From an uncultured Saprospiraceae bacterium (GTDB lineage: Bacteria; Bacteroidota; Bacteroidia; Chitinophagales; Saprospiraceae): a stretch of 5,253 bases of DNA. Position numbers and translations under genes: made by a program. Under the pieces are notes generated by a model. That model did no database searches. It was given only the letters and a program-made list of their open reading frames with translations, and was not told where the DNA came from. Position 1 is the first letter of the stretch. Every line of letters starts with the position of its first letter. Location of the stretch: NCBI GenBank assembly GCA_905479665.1, contig CAJQNM010000027.1, positions 1 through 5,253 on the forward strand, in the 5' to 3' direction. Shown here piece by piece: positions 1-5,253 of this stretch.

Positions 1-1
1 C

Positions 2-613
2 GTCAAGGATTACCATGGGCTAGGCCTGCAAGAGCAGATTTGGCCCAAGGCGATGGATTTCGGAAGCAATCGACACGGTAGATATTTTGCCCTTCGTTTT
101 GAGACGGAGGCTACCACCTCTTTACTCGATCACGTTCGTGAGAGCTGGAGTGCGTACAATCCCGACATCCCATTGCAGTATTTTTTCTTGGATGAGGACT
201 TCGACCGTCAGTACCGCTCAGAGGATCGACTGGCCCGGGTGCTCACTCTATTTACGATGATCGTATTGATCGTATCGGGCATTGGCTTGCTGGGCTTAAT
301 GTCTTTCGTAGTGCTCAATAGAACCAAAGAAGTGGGCATACGGAAGACCCTTGGTGCAAGTGTTTCCGACATCCTATATATCTTTTCCAGAGAATTTATC
401 TTCTTGGTGATTATTGCAAATATTGTTGCCATTCCATTGGTCTTGTACTTTGGATCGCATTGGCTAGAGAATTTTGCCTATCGCACGACTATTCAATGGT
501 GGATATTTCCACTTGCGCTGGTGGTCACTGTTTTGCTTGCCTGCCTGGCCGTTGGTTTCCAGACGCTACGTACGGCACGGATGAACCCTGTGCAGGCATT
601 GAATCATGAATAG
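2..613 (+). CDS. FtsX/MacB-like ABC transporter permease, C-terminal part (5' end outside window)
   Basis: The frame is open from the window edge to a TAG at 611-613, giving the last 203 residues of a protein that in Bacteroidota is usually about 800 residues. The first residues (VKDYHGLGLQEQIWP) match the end of the periplasmic MacB-type domain, where the family has a V-K-D-(F/Y)-H motif. The FtsX domain follows, with three membrane helices: about fragment residues 80-102 (TLFTMIVLIVSGIGLLGLMS), 129-152 (EFIFLVIIANIVAIPLVLYF) and 166-188 (WWIFPLALVVTVLLACLAVG). Between helices 1 and 2 is the hallmark cytoplasmic segment RTKEVGIRKTLGAS, which in this family contacts the ABC ATPase. The protein ends with the usual ARMNPVQALNHE tail. 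Such permeases work with a separate ATPase in export or lipoprotein/antimicrobial-peptide handling; the substrate cannot be read here. An internal ATG at 53 lies inside the domain and is not the start. No ATPase gene lies downstream, so any partner is upstream or elsewhere. Confidence 0.93.
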   Translation, partial: VKDYHGLGLQEQIWPKAMDFGSNRHGRYFALRFETEATTSLLDHVRESWSAYNPDIPLQYFFLDEDFDRQYRSEDRLARVLTLFTMIVLIVSGIGLLGLMSFVVLNRTKEVGIRKTLGASVSDILYIFSREFIFLVIIANIVAIPLVLYFGSHWLENFAYRTTIQWWIFPLALVVTVLLACLAVGFQTLRTARMNPVQALNHE

Positions 614-1163
614 GGAATGATAATCCCAATTTATACATTAAATCATTAAATTATTTGCTACAAGCCAAATACCCGCGAACTCAAGGACGTCCTGCAATTT
701 TCCTTCTCACCGTAAGTATGCCTACGATTGCGAGGCAAAATCACAGTGGAGCCCTTGATTTCATTGGTTTTTTGACTTTCGCGACGAAAACCCAATACAT
801 AAATTGGGACAATAAGAAAACTGAGATGATTTTTTGCAAATAAATCCCCGATCAATATGGGAGGTAATTTCTTTCAAGGTTTTGGGCAGGGAATTGTCGC
901 CAGAGTGTTTACTCGTGCCCTGCATGCAGGTTTATAGTAATAGGCGCTATCAACCGCGACACTGAACCCATTGATTGAATCGCTAATTAATAAGTCTCTC
1001 GCGAGCGATAAAGGACATAGCGGCTGTTGAGGGTTTAATGAGTCTTCTCTTGTCTGTGGCATAGGCCGCCCAACCCTGCCGGATCGGCGCAGCTTATCCA
1101 TTTCAGTACCGTATATTGGATTCTTTCATATGATTACGGACTTCAGTTTAGTCCAATTGCAAC
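614..1163. other. Gene-poor intergenic stretch, no identifiable gene
   Basis: These 550 bases separate the permease from the methyltransferase relic. Short open frames occur on both strands (62-75 codons), but none gave a protein I recognise and they overlap each other, so I do not call them. The part from about 860 to 1100 is visibly richer in G and C than its surroundings. It contains the perfect 12-base palindrome CCTGCATGCAGG (919-930), an 8-base palindrome CTCGCGAG (998-1005), and a 75-codon open frame on the minus strand (874-1101) with no recognisable domain. It may be a remnant of inserted DNA. I see no tRNA, rRNA, tmRNA or transposon end here. Just after the permease stop there is only a 4-base-pair GGGA/TCCC inverted repeat, too weak to call a terminator. 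Confidence 0.5.
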
Positions 1164-1698
1164 ATGTCGTTCAAAAACACAGTTCTGGATGGAGAGTTTG
1201 TTACTAGACATTCCAGGGTTCAGATCAACTTTCACCCAGATATGACTAAGTACTTTAGAGCTATAGAAATCAAGGACTTCAGAATTGAAATTATTCGGCT
1301 ATCATTGATTATTGCAGAGTACCAATGTGATGTCATTTATTTGGGCCAGAAATTAGCCTTGGCAGAATTTCTACCTTTGGCTGCCAAGGATTGGATATAT
1401 AAAGGCAATGCTCTACGAATTAACTCGCTCTCAGTATGTCCACCTCGAGGGTCTGGAGTTAAGCTACACGAGAGAACGCATGAAAAGGGAGAATGAAAGA
1501 CGAAAATCTGAAATGAAATCCATCTTTAGCAATCGTACTACAACTTGGAAATCGATTGATTATGTAGCAGGCTGGTTTATGAATGCTGCAGATTACGGCG
1601 CAGTTACTAATGCAAAACCTGCATTCGTTTCACCTAATTCTATTTGTCACGGTCAGCAAGTATCAGCACTCTGGCCATTGATCTGCGAGGCGTCTTGA
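1164..1698 (+). pseudogene. Relic of an MmeI-like (type IIG/IIL) DNA adenine methyltransferase, frameshifted fragment
   Basis: Two overlapping open frames read consecutively as one interior piece of a large MmeI-like DNA methyltransferase. The first frame (ATG 1164 to stop 1494-1496) has YFRAIEIKDFRIEIIRLSL (1251-1307), matching the family's F-Y-G-I-E-I-x-x-F ... A-L-W-x-A-(D/E)-x-Q segment. It continues with EFLPL and GNALRINSLSVCPP (1404-1445), matching the usual 'NALRxDW..V.P' just before the catalytic motif. After about 1446 the match moves to the next frame: KSEMKSIF (1504-1527), then SIDYVAGWFMNAADY (1552-1596), then AFVSPNSICHGQQVSALWPL (1621-1680), the family's very characteristic N-S-I-C-Q-G-E-Q-V-x-x-L-W block. 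The NPPF/Y motif expected between the two parts is absent in all three frames. The frame stops at TGA 1696-1698. Intact members are roughly 900 residues or more and have a SAM-binding motif I, a target-recognition domain and often a nuclease, none of them seen here. It should therefore be inactive. Family assignment is from remembered motifs, not a search. Confidence 0.75.
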
Positions 1699-1957
1699 AA
1701 TGGTGCATATTCTTTATATATTTTGATCCCACTTGTGCAAACTGGATTACGGAGAGTAAATCCTCAGATAATATCTGCCGAAGGCAACCTGTCTTTTCCA
1801 ACAGCCAAAACACCCAAGGTGAAACGTAGGGCATCAATCAGGGAGACAACCATGCATGACATCTGTGGCAAGGTGAGAAAAAAGAAAAGTACAGTGGGGG
1901 CTTTCGAGTTTCCGATGATTAAGATTGTAGCTCCTTTCACCCACCAAAATTACTCTG
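1699..1957. other. Non-coding or decayed DNA between methyltransferase relic and regulator
   Basis: These 259 bases follow the stop of the methyltransferase relic. The first 70 bases may continue it in shifted frames: LEMVHILYIF at 1694-1723, then FDPTCANWITESK at about 1722-1760. These loosely resemble the family's 'LEI.FAY.SFKWANLAS' segment, but the match is weak. After that I recognise nothing. Overlapping short frames exist on both strands (for example 1723-1968 +), without domain features. The end of this stretch must hold the promoter of the AraC-type gene. The only near match to a Bacteroidota -7 element is TAAGATTG at 1920-1927, and it lacks a clear -33 TTG, so I do not call it. Confidence 0.4.
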
Positions 1958-3118
1958 TTGCCCATTGACCTGATCAACATATTACTACTCCTGGGCATGG
2001 GCCAATGCATTTTTCTAATCATAAGTATTGGCCTCAGCAAGAAACCCCAATGCTTGGCCAACTGGCTCTTGTGTATCCTACTCATGGCATTTCTCTGGTA
2101 CCAAATCGAGTTCTTCTTATTGCGCAATACATGGGATGCGGATTTCCCATTTATATACAGTACCCGATTTGGTTCGTGGTTTCTTGTTGGACCTTTGCTT
2201 CTTTTGTACAACCGAGCGACACTCACCGCAGATTTTGCATTGCAGAAGAAGGACATACTTCATTTTTTACCCTTCTTGATCTTCACCCTGTTGCTACCGC
2301 TAACGATGGAAGGGCTTCTCACCAACCGGTCTCTCAACTATGGCATGCTGACCGTTCTAGATCAATACAACCGTGAGGTCATAACATGGAAGCACTTGCT
2401 GTACGTGGGGGTATTTGTCGCTCAGTTTATTCACTTGACACTATACATCTTGATGGCACATGGTGAGACCAAACGCATTGAAAAGCAAGCCAAGCAAGTG
2501 CTGTCTTCGCTGCAACAGGCACGCATCGACACCCTTCGATTTCTCTATGTTGGGTCGGCCGTTGTAGCTGCGCTTTGCTCTGTGTTTGTCCTGTATTTGT
2601 TTCTGACCACGATGTGGAAGCGAAACATGGACTACCTTTACGTACTACCTATGCTTTTACTTGTCTTTGGGCTTGCCTATCGTGCTATGGCTTCTCCTCA
2701 GTCCGTCATCGGATTCTTGGATGATACCAAGAAAGCAACAAAATACGCTCGATCCGGTCTGAGTGACGTGACAAGAAAAGAAAGTCTTATTAAGTTGGAT
2801 AAATTGATGAGCGCAGATCGTGTCTACCGCGACAACGAATTGAGGTTAGCTCAGCTGGCATCTGTCATGAAGATCACGAGTCATCACCTTTCGCAAATCA
2901 TCAACGAAGAGAAAAAGCAAAATTTCTTCGATTTCGTCAACGTATATCGAGTGCGGGAGGCTGAGGAGCTGATCTCGGCGGAAGAAGGAAAAACTTTGTT
3001 GCAAATAGGCTATGAAGTGGGCTTCAACAACAAGAACTCTTTTACCTCAGCATTTAAGAAACATACCGGAATGACACCTTCTACTTTCAAAAAGTCCATT
3101 AAATCGCAGGAAAACTAG
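1958..3118 (+). CDS. Membrane-anchored AraC-family transcriptional regulator (7TM N-terminus)
   Basis: A 386-residue protein typical of the Bacteroidota class in which an AraC DNA-binding domain is fused to a multi-helix membrane domain. Seven hydrophobic segments are visible, at about residues 5-25, 34-55, 71-85, 98-116, 146-166, 195-218 and 224-242. A charged linker follows (256-285), then a two-helix-turn-helix AraC domain. The first HTH is about 296-316 (LRLAQLASVMKITSHHLSQI) and the second about 344-370, carrying the AraC signature GYEVGFNNKNSFTSAFKKH and GMTPSTFKK. No periplasmic sensor domain is large enough to name, so the helices themselves probably sense a membrane or small-molecule signal (inference). 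The best start is TTG 1958: it preserves a full first helix (DLINILLLLGMGQCIFLIIS), and an in-frame stop lies at 1928-1930. The first ATG, at 1997, would cut that helix. The YceI-TPR gene begins 91 bases downstream on the same strand and is its most likely target or operon partner. Confidence 0.92.
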   Translation: MPIDLINILLLLGMGQCIFLIISIGLSKKPQCLANWLLCILLMAFLWYQIEFFLLRNTWDADFPFIYSTRFGSWFLVGPLLLLYNRATLTADFALQKKDILHFLPFLIFTLLLPLTMEGLLTNRSLNYGMLTVLDQYNREVITWKHLLYVGVFVAQFIHLTLYILMAHGETKRIEKQAKQVLSSLQQARIDTLRFLYVGSAVVAALCSVFVLYLFLTTMWKRNMDYLYVLPMLLLVFGLAYRAMASPQSVIGFLDDTKKATKYARSGLSDVTRKESLIKLDKLMSADRVYRDNELRLAQLASVMKITSHHLSQIINEEKKQNFFDFVNVYRVREAEELISAEEGKTLLQIGYEVGFNNKNSFTSAFKKHTGMTPSTFKKSIKSQEN

Positions 3119-3209
3119 AAAAAGGGACCATAAAAAAGGTAATTCCGACCGGATTGGGCGCCTAAAAGCGATTCAAGATCCATATTGTGGCCCAAACTAA
3201 ATCACGTCT

Positions 3210-4205
3210 ATGAAAACTCTTGTCGTCCTCGCAAGCCTTGTCTTTTGCCTCACATTTCCTGCATCCGCTCAGTCCGCGAGCCTTGATCATCTCTATCCGA
3301 TTGAAGCAAGTCATAGTTATGTGCAATTCGAAGCAACCTATATGGGCTACGCCAAGGTCAGAGGAAATTTTAGGTCATTCAAGGGTTCGATCTACTATGA
3401 TCCACAGTCGCCGGACAAGACATCCATCTCATTTCAGATAGATGTAGAAAGTATCAATACGAACAACGACTGGCGTGATCGTGATCTGAAATCGGGAAAT
3501 TGGTTTCAGACCGAGCAATATCCATACATCCGATTTGTCAGTCGTAAAGTCCAACCGAAGGGAGATGAATTCCAGGTTGTAGGTGATCTTACGATCAAGG
3601 AGACGACCATGGAGATCCAATTTTTAATGCCGAGACCGTTGGGGGTGATCAAGGACATCCGTGGTGATCACCAGGTCATCTTTACGGGATCATATGCTCT
3701 TAACCGCAAGGAATATGGTGTAATGGGAAAAAACTGGTCTCAGGTCAAAGAAGGTATCGCTGCTCTCTCCGATGAAGTAACCATAGAATTCAGTCTACTC
3801 GGTAAGCAAATGAAGGCCGATAATTTCAGCAACTTCTTACGAAACCCCCAACGACCTTCGGGCGCTATCTATGCAAGTTATCAAGAGGGTGGTCTTGAGG
3901 CTGCACTTCAGCGGTACGAGGAGCTTGGTCAGGACACTTCTGTCCAGCTCAACGCACATGCTTTAAATTCCGTGGGCTATATTCTCCTATTACAGAAAAG
4001 CTATGAAGACGCCGAAACGATCATGTCACGCAACCTTCAGGACTTTACCGATGATCCCAACGTCCACGATTCCTTTGGCGAACTGCATGCCAAGATGGGC
4101 AATATGCAAGAAGCCATAAAGCACTACCATAAAGCACTTGAAATGGATGAGACCAACATGAATGCCAAAGAAGCGCTAAGATTACTGAGGGCGGCTGGTA
4201 AATAA
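3210..4205 (+). CDS. Exported YceI-domain protein with C-terminal TPR repeats
   Basis: A 331-residue protein. Residues 1-20 form a Sec signal peptide (MKT, a hydrophobic core, then PASA before Q21), placing it in the periplasm. Residues about 27-198 are a YceI-like domain, a lipocalin-like beta barrel that in characterised relatives holds an isoprenoid or other lipid. Visible family blocks are YPIEASHSYVQFEA, RGNFRSFKGSIYYDP, RDLKSGNWFQTEQYPYIRF, GDLTIKETTMEIQF and a final strand EVTIEFSLLGKQ. The usual R-x-x-H-L motif reads RDRDL here, so the histidine position is Asp. Residues about 250-317 form two 34-residue TPR-like repeats (ALNSVGYILLLQKSYEDAET and DSFGELHAKMGNMQEAIKHY), a protein-binding module; GGLEAALQRYEEL (228-240) is a likely preceding helix pair. 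Most YceI proteins are about 180-220 residues and lack this tail. The start is the only ATG that gives the signal peptide. The gene sits 91 bases after the AraC-type regulator with no obvious terminator between them, so shared transcription or control is plausible. Confidence 0.93.
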   Translation: MKTLVVLASLVFCLTFPASAQSASLDHLYPIEASHSYVQFEATYMGYAKVRGNFRSFKGSIYYDPQSPDKTSISFQIDVESINTNNDWRDRDLKSGNWFQTEQYPYIRFVSRKVQPKGDEFQVVGDLTIKETTMEIQFLMPRPLGVIKDIRGDHQVIFTGSYALNRKEYGVMGKNWSQVKEGIAALSDEVTIEFSLLGKQMKADNFSNFLRNPQRPSGAIYASYQEGGLEAALQRYEELGQDTSVQLNAHALNSVGYILLLQKSYEDAETIMSRNLQDFTDDPNVHDSFGELHAKMGNMQEAIKHYHKALEMDETNMNAKEALRLLRAAGK

Positions 4206-4225
4206 GTGCAAAGTGAAACCACAGC

Positions 4226-4241
4226 AACCCATCATCGGGTT
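4226..4241 (+). terminator. Weak hairpin just after the YceI-TPR gene, possible terminator
   Basis: AACCC (4226-4230) and GGGTT (4237-4241) can pair around the loop ATCATC, 21 bases after the YceI-TPR stop codon. An alternative pairing, CCATCA (4229-4234) with TGATGG (about 4249-4254), competes with it. There is no T run afterwards, so an intrinsic terminator is not well supported; only the position suggests it. Confidence 0.2.
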
Positions 4242-4497
4242 CAGCCAGTGATGGATGGCACCTGCTTGATACTAGGGCAAGTTGGAATGGCAGGGTAGGC
4301 TTTGGGCGATACTAGAAAGTATTTAGCATGTGACGGGTGACTATATCTTTTCGAATTGGAGGTTTAAGGTAAAACCGGAAAGCTGGAGGAATATTAAGAA
4401 ATAAAAGTTAGATTGGTTGTAATTATGGTGGATTTGCGGCACTAAGATCAATCGTTCCCTAACAACGACTAAGCCGTCAAGGCCTTCTTTAACCGAC

Positions 4498-4513
4498 ATT
4501 CATATTTATGAAT
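4498..4513. repeat. AT-rich perfect inverted repeat (6-bp stem)
   Basis: ATTCAT (4498-4503) and ATGAAT (4508-4513) are perfect inverted arms around ATTT, followed by AATAAA-like A/T-rich sequence. It could be a binding site or a weak hairpin in the long gap, or simply chance in A/T-rich DNA. No gene boundary lies beside it. Confidence 0.25.
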
Positions 4514-4636
4514 TAATAAACTGTTCAGTACTACAGTACAACAAATGATGCTATCAATATTTGTTTGCCTATGAGAAACTCAGTACAAATGGCACCTAAG
4601 ACCCTCGAGATACTTCGCTTTTCAAATATGCCCCCA

Positions 4637-4658
4637 CCTGCGGATTTATCTACGCAGG
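4637..4658. repeat. GC-rich inverted repeat (6-bp stem, 10-base loop)
   Basis: CCTGCG (4637-4642) pairs with CGCAGG (4653-4658) around GATTTATCTA. The nine bases ACCTGCGGA overlapping the left arm occur again at 4816-4824. It lies inside the possible decayed reading frame, so it may have no function of its own. Confidence 0.25.
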
Positions 4659-4858
4659 AGTCCCATTGCCCGATATTGGGATAAACTTCAACCTGAGTGA
4701 TGCAAATGATTGGTCACAGTAGCTGAAATTACATCAGTCGCCGCCAAAACGCAATATCCAAATCCAAGATGAGAGAACATCGAGTGTAAATCGCAGAGGA
4801 AGGAAACTCCCAAAGACCTGCGGAGGATAGGAATCATGATGAGTGGTTGAGGATTGTG

Positions 4859-4901
4859 GGTGAACCATGAATTAGAATCAATAACCGGCTTTTAATTCAC
4901 C
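4859..4901. repeat. Imperfect inverted repeat upstream of the lipoprotein gene
   Basis: TAATTCACC (4893-4901) is complementary to two left-hand pieces: GGTGAA (4859-4864) and GAATTA (4869-4874). Either a 6-pair outer stem or a 6-pair inner stem can form, about 85 bases before the lipoprotein start. It could be an operator or a leader hairpin; the evidence is only the symmetry and position. Confidence 0.25.
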
Positions 4902-4985
4902 TGTTCTCCAGCGTGCTTTCCCAGCAATGCACCAAAATCAAACTCCAGAACATCTTAATCATGGACCTTTTTTTTCTTATCATCA

Positions 4986-5253
4986 ATGATGGAAATGCTT
5001 CGACGACCTTCTATGCTAACATACCCGATAACATTTATTTTCTTGTGGTGTATTATTTTCTTCAGCTGCAGAAATGAGCCTGCCGATCGAAGACTTGAAT
5101 ACTTTGGTGAGGAAAACAACACCGAGATGACCTTCGTTTTTGAGGCCAACGTCGATACCATCAGATTTAATATTGATTATTTCGACCCTTTGAACGGATG
5201 GTATCGTTATGACACCTTAATGATAAAAACGGTGCGAGAGCTTGCATTTACTA
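4986..5253 (+). CDS. Putative lipoprotein, N-terminal part (3' end outside window)
   Basis: The frame is open from ATG 4986 to the window edge (89 codons) and is not closed by any stop. Residues 1-28 form a lipoprotein signal: Met-Arg-Arg region (MEMLRRPSM), a hydrophobic core (PITFIFLWCIIFF) and the lipobox FFSC, with Cys28 as the lipidated residue. Phe at -3 is less common than Leu but frequent in this phylum. The mature part (RNEPADRRLEYFGEENN, then alternating hydrophobic and polar residues such as MTFVFEANVDTIRFNIDYF) suggests beta strands, but no family is recognisable from about 60 residues. ATG 4989 and ATG 4998 are alternative in-frame starts; all keep the signal. An upstream in-frame TAA lies at 4956-4958. 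A T8 run (4968-4975) lies 10 bases before the start, and no Shine-Dalgarno sequence is visible. The product should be anchored in the outer or inner membrane after processing by signal peptidase II. Confidence 0.8.
   Translation, partial: MMEMLRRPSMLTYPITFIFLWCIIFFSCRNEPADRRLEYFGEENNTEMTFVFEANVDTIRFNIDYFDPLNGWYRYDTLMIKTVRELAFT

Larger units (their letters stand above)
4206..4985. other. Long intergenic stretch without a supported gene
   Basis: No open frame of convincing length or recognisable product lies in these 780 bases on either strand. One frame from about 4546 to 4838 is open except for two internal stops (TAA 4592, TAG 4718) and reads protein-like in the middle (LFKYAPTCGFIYAGVPLPDI at about 4619-4678), so it could be a decayed gene; I cannot name a family. 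The stretch also holds several short inverted repeats, listed separately or under findings, and ends in a run of eight T (4968-4975) just before the lipoprotein gene. No tRNA or known riboswitch pattern was recognised. Confidence 0.45.

Noticed and set aside
613..627. GGGA/TCCC inverted repeat at the permease stop as a terminator
   Set aside because: Only four base pairs with no T tract; not enough for an intrinsic terminator.
655..855. Overlapping 60-65 codon open frames on both strands after the permease gene
   Set aside because: They overlap each other, have no recognisable domain, signal peptide or start context, and are of a length expected by chance.
919..930. Perfect 12-base palindrome CCTGCATGCAGG as an operator
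   Set aside because: About one such palindrome is expected by chance in a window of this size, and no promoter or gene start is next to it.
1920..1927. TAAGATTG as a Bacteroidota -7 promoter element for the regulator
   Set aside because: One mismatch to TAnnTTTG and no TTG at the expected -33 distance; too weak to call.
1723..1968. 81-codon + frame overlapping the regulator start
   Set aside because: Its sequence resembles no protein family I know, and it runs into the regulator gene in another frame.
1834..2256. 140-codon minus-strand open frame
   Set aside because: It lies mostly antisense to the membrane region of the AraC-type regulator, whose frame is clearly the real one; it has no domain features.
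2005..2376. 123-codon + frame inside the regulator gene
   Set aside because: Shadow frame of the regulator, which has clear membrane helices and an AraC domain in its own frame.
3119..3209. Terminator or operator between the regulator and the YceI-TPR gene
   Set aside because: Only short symmetries (TCCG/CGGA, GGCGCC) without a stable stem or T run.
4226..4985. Short direct repeats (ATGGCACCT, ATACTAG, CAGTAC) as a repeat array or CRISPR
   Set aside because: Units are 6-9 bases, irregularly spaced and only two or three copies; consistent with chance.
4955..5161. 68-codon minus-strand open frame
   Set aside because: It is antisense to the lipoprotein frame, which has a clear lipidation signal and remains open to the window end.

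Overview
The window looks like chromosomal DNA of a Bacteroidota species, most likely a cytophaga- or flavobacteria-like lineage. This is an inference from gene content. It carries the end of a large MacB/FtsX-type permease of the kind these bacteria hold in many copies, an AraC-family regulator with a seven-helix membrane N-terminus, a YceI protein with a TPR tail, and a short lipoprotein signal ending in FFSC. Base composition is moderate, and I see no convincing Shine-Dalgarno sequences, which is usual for this phylum. All intact or partial genes I accept lie on the + strand.

Layout: (1) 2-613 is the C-terminal 203 residues of an FtsX-like ABC transporter permease. (2) 614-1957 is gene-poor. 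Its centre (1164-1698) holds a broken piece of a large MmeI-like (type IIG/IIL) DNA methyltransferase. The piece is recognisable in two successive reading frames, its catalytic NPPF/Y motif is missing, and it ends at a premature stop. The flanks (614-1163 and 1699-1957) contain nothing I can identify. (3) 1958-3118 is an intact membrane-anchored AraC-type regulator, apparently starting at TTG. (4) 3210-4205, 91 bases further on, is an exported YceI-domain protein with two C-terminal TPR repeats. (5) 4206-4985 is a second long stretch without a supported gene; it has a few short hairpins and one possible decayed reading frame. (6) 4986-5253 is the start of a lipoprotein gene that runs off the window.

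The one plausible functional unit is the regulator and the YceI-TPR gene. They share a strand, are 91 bases apart, and show no obvious terminator between them. A membrane sensor controlling, or sensing the state of, a periplasmic lipid-binding protein is reasonable but unproven. The transporter, the methyltransferase relic and the lipoprotein gene show no visible link to that pair. I found no convincing new multi-gene system. The most informative observations are the restriction-modification relic and the YceI-TPR fusion beside a 7TM-AraC regulator.
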